This document shows, piece by piece, positions 9,462 through 20,236 of a stretch of DNA of 64,000 nt. The stretch comes from Phymatolithon calcareum (taxonomy: Eukaryota; Rhodophyta; Florideophyceae; Hapalidiales). Where the stretch lies: contig OZ345362.1 of assembly GCA_977006965.1 (NCBI GenBank), positions 1,674,001 to 1,738,000 on the forward strand, in the 5' to 3' direction. Every line of letters starts with the position of its first letter. The stretch's first letter is position 1. The notes below the pieces were generated by a model, which made no database searches, was not told the origin of the DNA, and worked only from the letters and a program-made list of their open reading frames with translations. Position numbers and translations under genes: made by a program.

Positions 9462-12384
9462 GAGCTTTTTGTGCCGCTAATATGTCCGAAACGGAAATAT
9501 GTTATTCAAATCATCCCCATGCCCAGACGGATCCTGGCACAATTCCATCGGCCGTCGTCGATCAACGGTTGTGTCAGAGCTCTGCAAGAATCGAGCTTCA
9601 TCACTTAATTTTTGATACAAAGATATCCTCATAATTAACCTGACACAGCGCAAGTAACATTTTTAATTAATGTTTTGAAACATAAAGTTTCTGCTTTTGT
9701 CCCCCTCCTTGTATACCCCTGCTACGACTTCATAACGCGTCCATGCCACAGATCCATACTGAGGACGTTGCTATTGGTTTGGAGATCACGGACAGACTTA
9801 CGTACGTCTGCTCGCGAATTTTAAAAGTATAGATTCTACAAAACGACATCATCCTGCAGAATTCGTGAAAGGTACATGGGAAAAACTGACAAAATGAACT
9901 TTTAAGGAAATATTGAGTAGATATTATATTTTAAAAAATCTTGAAATTTTAATCTCCTTAACGTGCCAATCAGATGTCTAGAATGGCGATTTCTCTGCCA
10001 ATCACATTCCGAAACCGGAAACTACATCCTGGTATGTACCATAACTAAAGTTATGGAATTTCTAAACATTTTCGTCAAACTTGATGACATGGGTACACGT
10101 GTACTGAGATCACAACATTCTAATGGAGTGTTCTGCGACCTGATCTCCAGCAGATACACTTCTGACAGGGACCCCGACAGCCGAAAGATTAATTTCCATC
10201 ATCCTTTTCAAGTAAACCGCGTGGTTCGTGTTCGCAATAAAATAGAGACCGACCTCTACTAGATCGGGGACAATACAGATTCCAAGAAACTTCTGCATAT
10301 ACCTTGCCCACGCCTAGTTTTGAGACTTTGAGGTCATTATCTTATCGAAGTATTACCCGAGCGACGTGCGACGATGCCGAGAGCAAACCTCCTGGAAAGC
10401 GAGTCTCTTCGAGGAAATGTACTTCCAGTCGGAAGATATTCCCTCTGAACTAGGATTCAGGCGTGAATATTCCTTCGAAAATGAAGGACACTAAATGAGA
10501 GATGCATCATGTGGGACGGTGATGATGACCTTCTTCCGATAGGGCTGACTGGGGTCTTGTGAATGACCATGACGAGAAGAACTAGAACGAGAGTTCTAGA
10601 ACTTGAACCAACAATGGCAGTAGAGGGAACGTCACCACGGGAAGGCGTTTCGGTAGTAGATCCTACATCGGACCTCTCAGCTCTAGAACACGGCCTATCT
10701 ATGTAATGCGAATCAGTAACGCGGCCGACGGCCACACCGACTCCTTCGATACTAGCAACCATGCTGCGCCACGTATTCACAGGAATACTATCAGGTCTCG
10801 TAAGCAATACGGTATCAGAAGCGGAGTCACGACTGGAGGAAGCGGGGCGTTTCCTAGCTGGGGGGTTCATCGCAGTTGCAGCAGGATGTTTTAAATGTAA
10901 GGAGGGGGCCTTGTGGTACCAAAGGTACAGCCGGTGGGGTGCAGCTCTCGAGGGAAGCGAGAAACAAACCTTCCTTTGAGTTGGCTCTCAGGTTTAGGGT
11001 TGTTGCTCGGTCTTCGCTGAGGTACAGACGGTTTATATACACAATCTTCAGCGGAAGGTGGTAATCCGGGCATAAAACTCACTCTAATTGATCCAGATAA
11101 TCTGGAGTCGGTTATCTATTGGTCAATAATCTCAAATGTGAGCTCTAGATTACTCCGCCTATAGTTTAGGAGAGTAGAATTCCAATTACTCCAATTTCAG
11201 AGCGCCGCCCTAATTGACAAGGAAATCATAGTTAATGTTCGTCTATCAGAAATGGATTCCAGGTCATATGTTCGAATTTCTGAATCAGATCAAAGGTTTG
11301 AAGTATGACTTTACGAAATATTTGATTTCCGGAGAAGTTTCAATCGAAGCATTGAAATATTTTGCATGCACTAGATTAATATTTTGGATATACGAGGCAA
11401 GATGCGACCGGCTTGGACGTGGAATTACCATTACTTCAGCATGTTTTTCAATTGATTTTTGAGTAAACACGTGTCACGACTCTAGGTATCAGCAGTCATC
11501 CAGTACCTTGAAAGCTTCCAGACGCATGTGTGCATAGCTTTCGCAATGTTACACTGTCTCCGTGCCGTGGACGCCGGAATTGCACCCCAATGCTGCAAGT
11601 GTGACCTTCTCCTGCGTCATATTTACGATACCGATACGCATCAGTGCAAATATGCACAATGTATGTACAAGGATAATGCAAGTGTTACTGTATTTGGGCA
11701 CTTATGCATCATTTCATGTCTTCCTAGAACCCCGTATTGGTCCGATGCACACTAATGGTGCAATAAGATTATAGAAATGCGTGTGCTGGTTTTCTGCTTC
11801 CACCGCTAAGTTCCTAGTTCACTAAGGGCCGCATCAGTAGACATTTCGGTAAATATATAGAGCTTCCGTCTCTTCGAGCGGCGCCTCAGAGAGAGAGTAA
11901 GAGGGGAGCTGCCTTAGCGTAACCGATCTTGGAGTAAACTCATTTTGCCGAATTCATTTTATTCCTTAACGGTTGGTAGCTCGAAACTCATTGCGCGCGC
12001 ACGACGTCTGACTCCTTCTTGCGCGTCCTCTTGCGCGTCCGTGACTATCATCGTCGAGTGATTGTCTTTTCTTTCTCCTTCCTGTGGAAGTATATCGCAC
12101 CTGAGCAAAACTCTTGAGGAGTTGTGACCCTCGCGGGACCAACGGCGCGTCGTAGAGACCTTCGTCTTGGGACCCTTCGACAGTCGTTTAGCGCGGCTAT
12201 AACAATGGGAAGCTTTGCTTTCTTGGCTCAGCGGCACTGCGCGTGTACAAAGTTCTCCAGAAAGAACAGAAGGACCAGACCGACGAAAGGTTAACTATCC
12301 TGCCACGATAGCTAACTATCGCCTCAAAGAAAATTCTTTACAAGAAGTGTCGGCAGCCGCGATAGTAAGGGTTCTAGGACTATC
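9462..12384. other. Intergenic stretch without a recognisable gene
   Basis: About 2.9 kb with only short open frames in mixed directions. A scrap resembling the copia LTR (GTACACGTGTACTGAGATCAC) lies at 10092-10115. A minus-strand open frame at 10457-10870 (137 residues, Ser/Arg-rich) has no domain I recognise and may be chance. Nothing else can be supported. Confidence 0.4.
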
Positions 12385-12849
12385 TGTTGGATGGAGGTTC
12401 TGAGGTTGATGGTTGGGATGGTTGAGATGGTTGAGATGATGGAAATGGATGAGATGGTTGGGTTCGTTGTGAGATGTTCCTTGGTTTATTGAGTCGGGGC
12501 TTCAGATCTGGGTCTTATATAGGCCTCGGATTGAGGTATGATTCGACTTCTGATGCTCATTGCACTACTAACTGTGATTGAATCAATCAACTAAAAGATT
12601 GAATTGTCGACTGTGATTCATTCAATCAACAAAATGATTGATCAACCAATAGTGCCAATGACAATCAACAAAATGATTGAATTACTGACAATAACAAGAT
12701 CAATCAAGAAATTGATTGAACTTCAACATTGTCAGTAAAGATGAAAAAAATGGATTGATTCTATCATAACATATGACAAATAGTTATAGACTTATGACAT
12801 AGGATAATGTGTACCACGACAAGAGCTCCAAGCAGTCACATTTCGAGCA
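12385..12849 (-). mobile_element. Solo LTR of a second copia family, perfect 5-bp TSD
   Basis: A 465-bp LTR in minus orientation, plus-strand ends TGTTGG and GAGCA (TG...CA type). It is flanked on both sides by the perfect duplication CTATC (12380-12384 and 12850-12854). It shares the reversed AATAAACCAAGGAAC motif (12476-12490) and the final GAGCTCCAAGCA segment with the first family but is otherwise different. It lacks the G-boxes and instead holds four small TCAATCA...TGATTGA hairpins between 12582 and 12720. Confidence 0.88.
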
Positions 12850-12952
12850 CTATCCACCTTTCAACCGCCAGGACCGTTCTTGCACGCTTCGTTTCTAATT
12901 GAAACTTGTTGATACGTTTGTTTGACATACGCTTTGTTGGGAGTGGAACCGT

Positions 12953-13467
12953 TGTTGAATGTGTCTATTATTTTCGATAAGACACATGATTAGAATATCG
13001 ATCTCGGTACACGTTTAGTAATTGAAATTGTCTTGCTTGGTGCTTTAGTCCCAAGACACTTTGTCATATATGTATATCTCATAACATGCGTATACGTGTG
13101 CATGGGTGTGACTATTGTCATAGTATGATAGTATGTTTACAAGTAGCTATGTTCTTGTCGGTTGTTGAGGAAGTTCAGATGCGTCAGTTACAGCAGTGCA
13201 CGTAATGCATATCTAGTCAGCACTGGCCATTTGACGTCAGCATGCATCCAGTGCAATTTGCCGTCAGCGTGCATCCAGTGCAAATTTGACGTCAGCATGC
13301 ATCCAGCATATTTTGACGTAAACATGCATCCAAGTATTGTTCCTGCAGTCGCACGAGGCTGGGTATAACTTCGATCTTCTGTGCCGATCATCGAAATAAA
13401 CCAAGAAACTCTGAACCACCATCAATATACCTCACCAACCTTGACCCAACCTCCATAACTTCCAACA
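12953..13467 (+). mobile_element. LTR-like sequence, third copia family
   Basis: Plus-oriented, ending ACTTCCAACA at 13467 after AATAAACCAAGAAAC (13395-13409). Its start is uncertain. TGTTGAATGTGTC at 12953 and TTGTCTTGCTTGGTGC near 13029 each resemble the family start, so two LTR fragments may be fused. No clear target-site duplication is visible. It contains the CRE-like tandem repeats described separately and abuts the broken hAT fragment on the right. Confidence 0.65.
13231..13336. promoter_or_regulatory. Four tandem 27-28 bp repeats with CRE-like palindromes
   Basis: Units start at 13231, 13258, 13286 and 13313. Each reads TTGACGTCAGCATGCATCCA with small changes. TGACGTCA, the classic bZIP/CREB palindrome, is perfect in units 1 and 3, TGCCGTCA in unit 2 and TGACGTAA in unit 4. 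Each is followed by CATGCATCC. The position, inside an LTR upstream of its polyadenylation motif, suggests an enhancer of the retroelement. Confidence 0.7.
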
Positions 13468-13483
13468 CGCTTCACCTCTGAAG

Positions 13484-13879
13484 TTACAAGTGAGATTTCC
13501 GTACTCTAGGATACAAGTTTTCTTGTTTCATAAAAACTTGAGTGACGAAACCAATTCCTAGTTTTCTGGAGTGCTGTTCATTTGATCGTGTTTTTCGTGT
13601 CTGTAGACTGTATTTACGACCCAGCAGACTCGTTTTGAGTTTTGGCACTACAAAAGAGACAGGCCTCGAAACATGCAAGGTATTTGTGGTCGACACGTTC
13701 TCAGCGCATAAAGCATTCAGTTCGCTTGGATGCTCGGATTGAACGTGACTTACAAAATTTGTGTAACCCCGTCCAGAATCTTTCCGTCGCGTTCCACACT
13801 TGCAAGTCCACGCAGCGGAGTTGGGATCCGACTGCGTGAAAAACTCATCGTAAACATGCTTACTGACAACTCGCAGCAT
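13484..13879 (-). pseudogene. N-terminal fragment of a hAT-type transposase (BED finger)
   Basis: The first in-frame ATG is at 13879. The 131-residue reading has a BED-like zinc finger (AWTCKCGTRRKD then NFVSHVQSEHP: C-x-C with H-x5-H). BED fingers open many hAT transposases, and a hAT element lies elsewhere in this window (55192-56368), but this finger is a different sequence. The frame ends 17 bp from the LTR at 13467, so the rest of the gene is probably lost or displaced by that insertion. Confidence 0.5.
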
Positions 13880-13954
13880 CTTGGCTGCTACCAAACGGTG
13901 CTCTCCTGGTCCACAGTTCTCGTTGTACTGTGTTGATCGCCATGATCTTCGCAA

Positions 13955-15119
13955 TCCTGGGGGAACTCTTTAATAACCGGATCTAAAAAATGACGAGTCC
14001 GCAACCAACACATCATGGGCTATCGATGACCAACATGGCACATTACTCTTCAAGAATACGTAGACTCAGTACGGCGTTCTCTACAGATAAATGCTTCCAA
14101 ATAAATACAATAATTGTCGCAACCACGACGATATCAATAAATACAATAAATATGCGCGACTCAGGAATAAATTATTGGATCAAAAATTTAAATAATTACA
14201 ATAGCAGTTTTTTCCAATTCTTTAGTAGGAGCGGTTTAACTGACCAATAAAACTAACATGCAACACTGGGGGAGCACTTGTGCCAAGTTTATGATAAATT
14301 GCATGTTCCAGAGTACTGACGTGGAGTGCCCCGAAACTTCAAATTTTGCTGACCTGCATTGGTCGAAAAAAGTTAAGGGACGACCAAAGCGCGATCCATC
14401 AATGGCTTATTGACAAGTTTGTATATTATAAATTGGCAATTTCAGAATATCCGCATGGACTTTCCGTAATCTGGAATTTAGCTATCCCGTAATATTTGCG
14501 AAAAGATAAGCGACGACCACGGAGCAGTTTCCTCACATGCAGATCGGAAGAGTAGCATTCGTCTTCGATGGTGGGTGGTATCCGAGAGGGAAGACATGGG
14601 TAGACGCTCTGGCTGAAGTGGGATGGTGATAAAAAGTTAAGCGACGATCAAGTATTACTTTGGCACAGGCAAATAGCTACCTCTGTGATAATGGGAGTGC
14701 GTGGTGGGGTAGTTAGACATCGAAATGATACCGCAGTCTATACTACAGTAGAATGGCCGGCTGAGTTTCGTGAAACGTGGAAGAGAGTGTTGGGTGACAG
14801 TAGATTTCGGTAATGCAGCGCCATATTCAGGGGAGCACGGCTGCACTGGTATGCCCCGGGACAGGTGAAACAGCGCGATAGGATTCTTGGTTTCTACGCC
14901 TTACACACGTTAGGTGCATTGCGCAAGTGACATGCGGAACTCTATTTCGGTTAGTGCATCAAAACGCCGTGCAAGCCTCTGCATCAGCGTGACACGACGG
15001 CTTGCCTCCGTTCCGTGGCTCTGCTTCCTTAACGGACATGTGAATTTAGAGCTCTGCTTCAATTGCGTGTCTGTTGCTGACGTAGACAGTGTGCCTGACA
15101 CTGTAGAAAATAGTTGCAG
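13955..15119. other. AT-rich intergenic stretch, no gene recognised
   Basis: Only short open frames in conflicting directions. The part at 14090-14250 is strongly AT-rich. The phrase AAGTTAAG(C/G)GACGA recurs at about 14370, 14500 (variant) and 14634, hinting at an old dispersed repeat. No further structure can be supported. Confidence 0.35.
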
Positions 15120-15230
15120 ACTTCACCGGCGGGTCTATATAAACTACACCCGACCGAGTTGGCCATCAAAATAAACCAAGGAACCATCGAACATCATCCA
15201 ACCTCCCATATTTGACCCAACCAAAATGCA
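15120..15230 (+). mobile_element. 3' part of a copia-like LTR
   Basis: Has the layout of the other LTRs: a TATA-like GTCTATATAAAC (15132-15143), AATAAACCAAGGAACC (15170-15185), then CATCCAACCTCC and TTGACCCAACC, as in the LTR ending at 13467. The terminal CAACA is not clear, and the 5' limit, perhaps near 14900, cannot be set. Confidence 0.55.
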
Positions 15231-15639
15231 GGAAGAAATTACTAAAACCGAACGCGTCATGGAGAGCTCTTCTTGTTCAAGTTTGGTAAAGCGTATGTCT
15301 AGAACTGTATGCACAAAGAACGATGCTGTTTTCCCCGTCATTGTGGTTGAAGTCCTGACTTGGGCAATGTTCATGAAACAATTTGTTGGCGAGATAGAGC
15401 AGTCAGTAACGTTTGCAATTGCGAGATGTGCAGTGCGAGGGAGGTAGAAGAAAAGTACCTTATGTCCAGCTTGTGGTAATGCTCGTGCTAAGCTTGAACG
15501 AAACTTAACCGTCTCTCGGAGATGACGGGCAAGCAATTCTTACTTGAGTCATGATTAATCTAAAAACGCCTATCGGAAAACAACGTCTTGAGGACGACAG
15601 GTACGAAAAAGAAGATGTGAGCAGATCGCCATCACGGAC

Positions 15640-15810
15640 ATGGAAAGACGGGAGAAAAGAATCAAAGTTCGTACGGAAACAGACGTGTTGCACCATGCGT
15701 TCAAATTCGGACTGGTACATTTCGGCACAGCCTATGCCCTATGGAGGCGCGCAATGCGCGAATCGCTCAGCGAGGTCATCCGAAATGAATTGAATGCGGA
15801 CGAAAAATGA
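15640..15810 (+). CDS. Short open frame of unknown function
   Basis: 56 residues from an ATG at 15640 to TGA at 15808. The composition looks protein-like (MERREKRIKVRTETD, then ALWRRAMRESLSEVIRNEL, probably helical), unlike most small frames nearby. The frame upstream contains GTACGA and GCAG, so it could be the last exon of a longer gene or a remnant of a transposon gene. I recognise no family. Confidence 0.25.
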   Translation: MERREKRIKVRTETDVLHHAFKFGLVHFGTAYALWRRAMRESLSEVIRNELNADEK

Positions 15811-16354
15811 TTAGTAATGATGAGGGTTCAGTCGAAAGCAGGGCATTATGGACGGACACTTACGAAAATCTTAGATCGTGACGAGCAGGCGCTGGGGCAT
15901 TGCGGAAAAGGGAACATCGCTGCATTCCAGTGATGAGAGGAGGAACTGGGTCAGAACCAGTCTGTCTTCGGGAATACGGTGAACGCAACGCGTTATATAG
16001 GATGTGCATCGTGCTCTAACCAAGAGAGAGTTCACCAATCCCGTACAATGAAAATTATTGTGCATTCCTCATAGTAGGGAGACTCGTGCCCGCTATTTCG
16101 CAGAAGACGATGGACTCGACTTGGCGTTGATAGCTTTGAACTGGACGTGTGCAAGCTTGAGCCGCGCGGGACTTAAGCCGCAGCTTAAGTAATCCCATAC
16201 GGGAAACGAGGGACGCGCCTCGACGTGTGCTGCTGCACACAGTTTGAGAAGCTAGAATTTGGGAAATGTGATTTTCGATTGAAATATTGATACCTAGCTT
16301 CTATGGCGTTGGTGCAACTTTTCCATAAGTTGAAACGTAGCGAAAGTGCACTAG

Positions 16355-16372
16355 CTAGGCCTATAGGCCTAG
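16355..16372. repeat. 18-bp perfect palindrome
   Basis: CTAGGCCTATAGGCCTAG, fully self-complementary, without a loop. No role can be assigned. Confidence 0.6.
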
Positions 16373-16387
16373 AAGTTCCATAGGCAC

Positions 16388-16753
16388 ATGAAATACGGCT
16401 ATAGGGCAGTGCACTGTAATTGCACTGCATTGCGATCGCGTCGTAATTCACTGTACAATGCGCGCAACGCGCGTTGCCTAGACACTGCTAACTGCAGCAA
16501 CAAGGGCCACCAGACGGTGGGACTGCTCTGGTATATTGGAAGGTTCCCCGAAGACCCAACCCTGATTGTGGAAAGATACGGAGCTGAGGGGATGCAATGG
16601 GTGCGCTCGGTCTGCAGCACACTGTTGAAGCCTACCTGGACACCGGTAGAGCTAACAGCGTTAGAAGAAGCAATGGACATGCTTACAGATCGCTGGCCGA
16701 GACCCCTGAGCGGGAATCTGATAGGAAGAGAGAACGTGACGAGTGTGCTCTAA
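16388..16753 (+). CDS. Hypothetical protein, 121 residues
   Basis: The second half (from GRFPEDPTLIVERYG to LEEAMDMLTDRWPRP) has a normal amphipathic composition; the first 45 residues look random. No domain is recognised. An opposing frame of similar length overlaps it (16399-16680), so the coding status is doubtful. Confidence 0.2.
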   Translation: MKYGYRAVHCNCTALRSRRNSLYNARNARCLDTANCSNKGHQTVGLLWYIGRFPEDPTLIVERYGAEGMQWVRSVCSTLLKPTWTPVELTALEEAMDMLTDRWPRPLSGNLIGRENVTSVL

Positions 16754-16826
16754 AAAAGGGGTACCGGGCACTAACTATAATAAAATTTTCTAATTACGCT
16801 ATCTGCAGCTAGCAGCTGAGATGTAT

Positions 16827-16878
16827 ACAAAAGCGATATCGCATTTAAGCGATCACTTAACTGCAATATCGCTTTTGT
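16827..16878. repeat. Palindrome, 26-bp arms, no loop
   Basis: 16827-16852 and 16853-16878 are reverse complements with three mismatches, centred on a GATC. The ACAAAAGCGATAT outer arms match perfectly. Confidence 0.8.
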
Positions 16879-17829
16879 AAAAGTATTATTAACAACACGA
16901 TGCAACCGCCAACTCATCTAGCTGTATCCCGTTGGCTACGATATCCAGCTAATTTCGAGATGCTATTGAGTTTGATTACTCGATCGCGTAATCTCGAGTT
17001 TATAGCTTTGATTTTAACATCGTGAGAGTTTAAACGTGCGCGACTTTTAAAAACTCTTGCGATCATCTTGCCGGATGTCATCTCGGGATGAAGTCGCGTG
17101 ATTGATTTTAAAACCGAGGTATACTCGAAATAACGAGGAGTGTACCTCTATTTCTACATCGATATACATCGATGTTTTATATACGTGCATGGCCCCATGT
17201 GTTTTTCTTCTAAAGCATGTGCATTCGTTTAGACAATTGCATATCTATGTATTACCCATGATTTCTATAGATCCATACTTTGCACTGTTTGTTAGATAAT
17301 AGTATGCTATGCACATGTGCAAGTTCTCTTCCCTAATTTCAGAATATAATTAGGAGCCTTTATTCTTTTTCCTGTCTTGTGCACTGAGAAGGACATGCTC
17401 CGCTATGCGCGACAGATTACAATACGTACTACGGAGATGAAGCTCCAGGGGAAAGCTCTTGTCAAGCCAAAGAGGCGGATAGTATGAAACAACGCTCTTT
17501 GCCTGTACGTGCAAATACAGCTGTTTCATACTGCACGCCATATGGCTTGCCGAATGAGTATGAAGCATGCACTGAGACCGCCTTGAACTTTGTGTTGTAC
17601 TGTACAGTACAATCACTTCAACGGGACCGACTGTCCAAGGTGGGAAATCTGATTCTAAAGCCCCCAGGGGTGTTCCCAACCTACTATACGAGGCACACTG
17701 ACAATATTTAACATGAGCTGCTGTAGTCGCTGAACTGTCGGCCTTGACAAGCTGTCCGTGTCTGTGAAGACGGCCAATCGTAATGGATAACGGAGGAGCG
17801 ACTGCACGGGACCCCCGCCGGCCGACGTT

Positions 17830-19366
17830 CGTCAAGCGCATCAAGATGGCGCTAACCGAGGAGCGCGCCAGTTCTACGCGCAGGAGATACAGAATGGATT
17901 GGAGAGCCCTTTGATCGAGATTCAGACCAATGTGGATAAATTCCTGCAACTGCAGATAGAGCTAACCAAGCAGGTGACCTTTTTGGGCATGACATTCATT
18001 GGCTTTGGAAGTATGGGCGGCGTTGAGCTAATCTGCGGAACGTGCAGGTCGAGCAAGGACGTTGTGGAGCTACCTGTACGAGGCCTTGTGGATAAATTTC
18101 TGGTGCAAACACGTCTGTTCCGATGATGCAGATTCTGTGCTGTATCACAACTGCGAGCTCCGCACTGAAAACCGTCAACGGGGCCCAGCTGTGTACCGGA
18201 GATGTTCTGTCTGCGGTTCGCACGAAATTCTGCGCGGCGCCAGCGGTTTTAGCATGCTTTTGTTCTCTGTCAAGAACACCTTGAAGAGGCCCAAGTACGC
18301 GCCGAGCTCTCTGTTCATGAAGGAGGCTATGGTCAAGGCCATTGGCTACATCAAGAGGAGCTATTTCTATGAGGGACGGAGTCGTGATCTGCAAGATGTT
18401 CTGGTTGGGGAGGATACGACTGGGGTTTGTTTGGGTGGCAGTGCAAGAGAGGTATCAGTCCCTACTTGGCATAAGTCCCTGAACTACTCCATGGATGTCG
18501 CTATCAGGAAGACGGTCGAGCACTCGTTCAAGAGGATGGAGTGCCAAGAGCCCCACAGACATGAGGGATTATCTGCACTTGAACGTTATGTTTCTCCTGG
18601 AGTTTATTGAGATGAATTTCGAAAACACGGCGGCCACGAGGGGAAATAGAGGCATCGATCTTGCAGGGCTCCGGGGCTACAAGTACGTGTTCGATGATCG
18701 GCGAGTCGAAGGAGAGTGCAGATACCTGAGGATATTCATAGTACCATCTGGGACATCCCAGCAAGCACCTCGGTCGATAAGCACAAGGCGCGCGACATTT
18801 TCGATGGGAAGGCTAGTGGAGACTACGAAAATGAACGGCGCGTACACGAGTTAAGAGACAAGTTCAAGTCGCTGTCCGTCACTCTGGTCTACAAGCGAGA
18901 AGTCCGGCGAGATGCCGGCGAAGCTGTACGAGAATCCGCGGGAAACATGGAGACCTTGTTCTTTGACGAGGAAGTTCCGCTTAGCTTACACGTTAATTCG
19001 ATGAATCTTCTCACCGAGATGTAGAAGTTTCGTGATGCGGTTTCTCTGCACGCCCTGTCTCGATCATCTATCAAGACCGTGCAATTTTTCACAATCGCAC
19101 TCCGCGGCATGCTGCGCAAAAGTCTGGGTCTGCACCTGACGGAGCTGAAAGAAGCCGCTTTGGGTAACGCGTTGCACACAGATGTCAAACCTGAGCAGGA
19201 CCTTGTGACGACGCGGATGGAGCCTGCGAAGTGTGGAGGGAAAAAGAAGGTGACTGTGGCGTCCAACATGGCTGCAAAGATGACAATAAGAGCAGAACAT
19301 TACGAAGAGAAGATGACAGGACCTGCTTCGTTGACTGGTCATGCAGACGAGGCGTCCATGTCCTGA
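17830..19366 (+). pseudogene. Decayed gene of unknown function, plus strand
   Basis: A run of protein-like readings continues on the plus strand through all three frames: about 17830-18126 (QIELTKQVTFLGMTF), 18062-18610 (CSVCGSHEILRGASG, MVKAIGYIKRSYFYEG), 18495-18854 (LHLNVMFLLEFIEMNF, GLRGYKYVFDDRRVEG) and 18716-19366 (YENERRVHELRDKFKSL, MLRKSLGLHLTELKE). A TAG interrupts the last part at 19022-19024. Ordinary amino-acid composition in successive overlapping frames is what a frameshifted gene leaves behind. A possible start is the ATG at 17782. Two C-x2-C pairs (CGTC, CSVC) might bind metal. I recognise no family; a transposon-borne or viral origin is possible but unsupported. Confidence 0.45.
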
Positions 19367-19490
19367 GGATTAGGTCTTGGCGACAACGACGACTGGACTG
19401 CCGCCATGGCGGCGAATCCGGGAGATGAGAACCGAAGCTGGATTCTTGGTTAGCGTAAATCGGCAAACGGTAATCATGTGCTGTGGAGGG

Positions 19491-19597
19491 GAGAGTCGGG
19501 GAAGGAGCAGCCGAATTGTTTCAAGGAGTTTCGAGTCGTTCGCACGAACCACTCGAAACGCTTTGAAATAAATTGGCTGTCCCTCTCCCCGACTCTC
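19491..19597. repeat. 107-bp foldback (MITE-like) hairpin
   Basis: GAGAGTCGGGGAAGGAGCAG at the left and its near complement ending CTCTCCCCGACTCTC at the right fold over about 50 bp at roughly 80% identity, with the centre around CGCACGAACC. Arms this long and this diverged resemble a foldback MITE more than a template-switch artefact. No target-site duplication could be set by eye. Confidence 0.7.
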
Positions 19598-20236
19598 ACC
19601 TAATTTAAAACTATAAACTTCTTTCGGTTTGTAATAGTTCGTGATTTAAGAGAGGTAAAGGATCCTCATAGGGGATGGTCTTTCATAGGGAATGCATCGG
19701 AGTCACGAGACTGCATCGGAGTTACTAGAATTATCATCTACGAGGAGGTACAGTAGCGACTTGTTGTTTCAGGAGCTCATTTCTTTTGAAAATCAGGCGG
19801 ACGCTTTTTGTGAGCTTATTGGGTCGGAGCACCACAGCAGGGAATAAACTTCGGAGAGATCCTGGAATGCATCGCGTTGAAGAAATGTTACTTCCACCGG
19901 GATCAAGTCTTTCCCACAAGAGGGAGAAGGAGGGCTTTTGAGACGCCACAGTAGTGGCCTAAGCAATGAAGAGCTGAACTCCTCTTGCAAACTTAAATTA
20001 TCTTCCCACGCTCCCTCGTGCCATGCAGTGCTGCTCTGATGAAGAAATGGTTTGCGCGACGCACTTGTGCCGTCTGGGAAGCTGTAGCCGAGTAGAATGT
20101 TTCTGCACCTCGACTCCGAACACTTGTTCAGCGCGAAGTTGAGTGCGGGCATAATTTGCCTTTTCACGGTACACAGGCGCCACTGTTGTTGTAGCATCAA
20201 GTTCTATTGCCCGAGAAAGGTACGCATAAATTCAAA

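Noticed and set aside
12560-12720. Regularly spaced short repeats that could recall a CRISPR array
   Set aside because: The units are small variable dyads inside an LTR of a eukaryotic retroelement; repeats are neither identical nor separated by unique spacers of constant length.
17350-17949. 199-residue open frame on the minus strand
   Set aside because: Composition looks random, and it overlaps the start of the plus-strand decayed gene; no domain.
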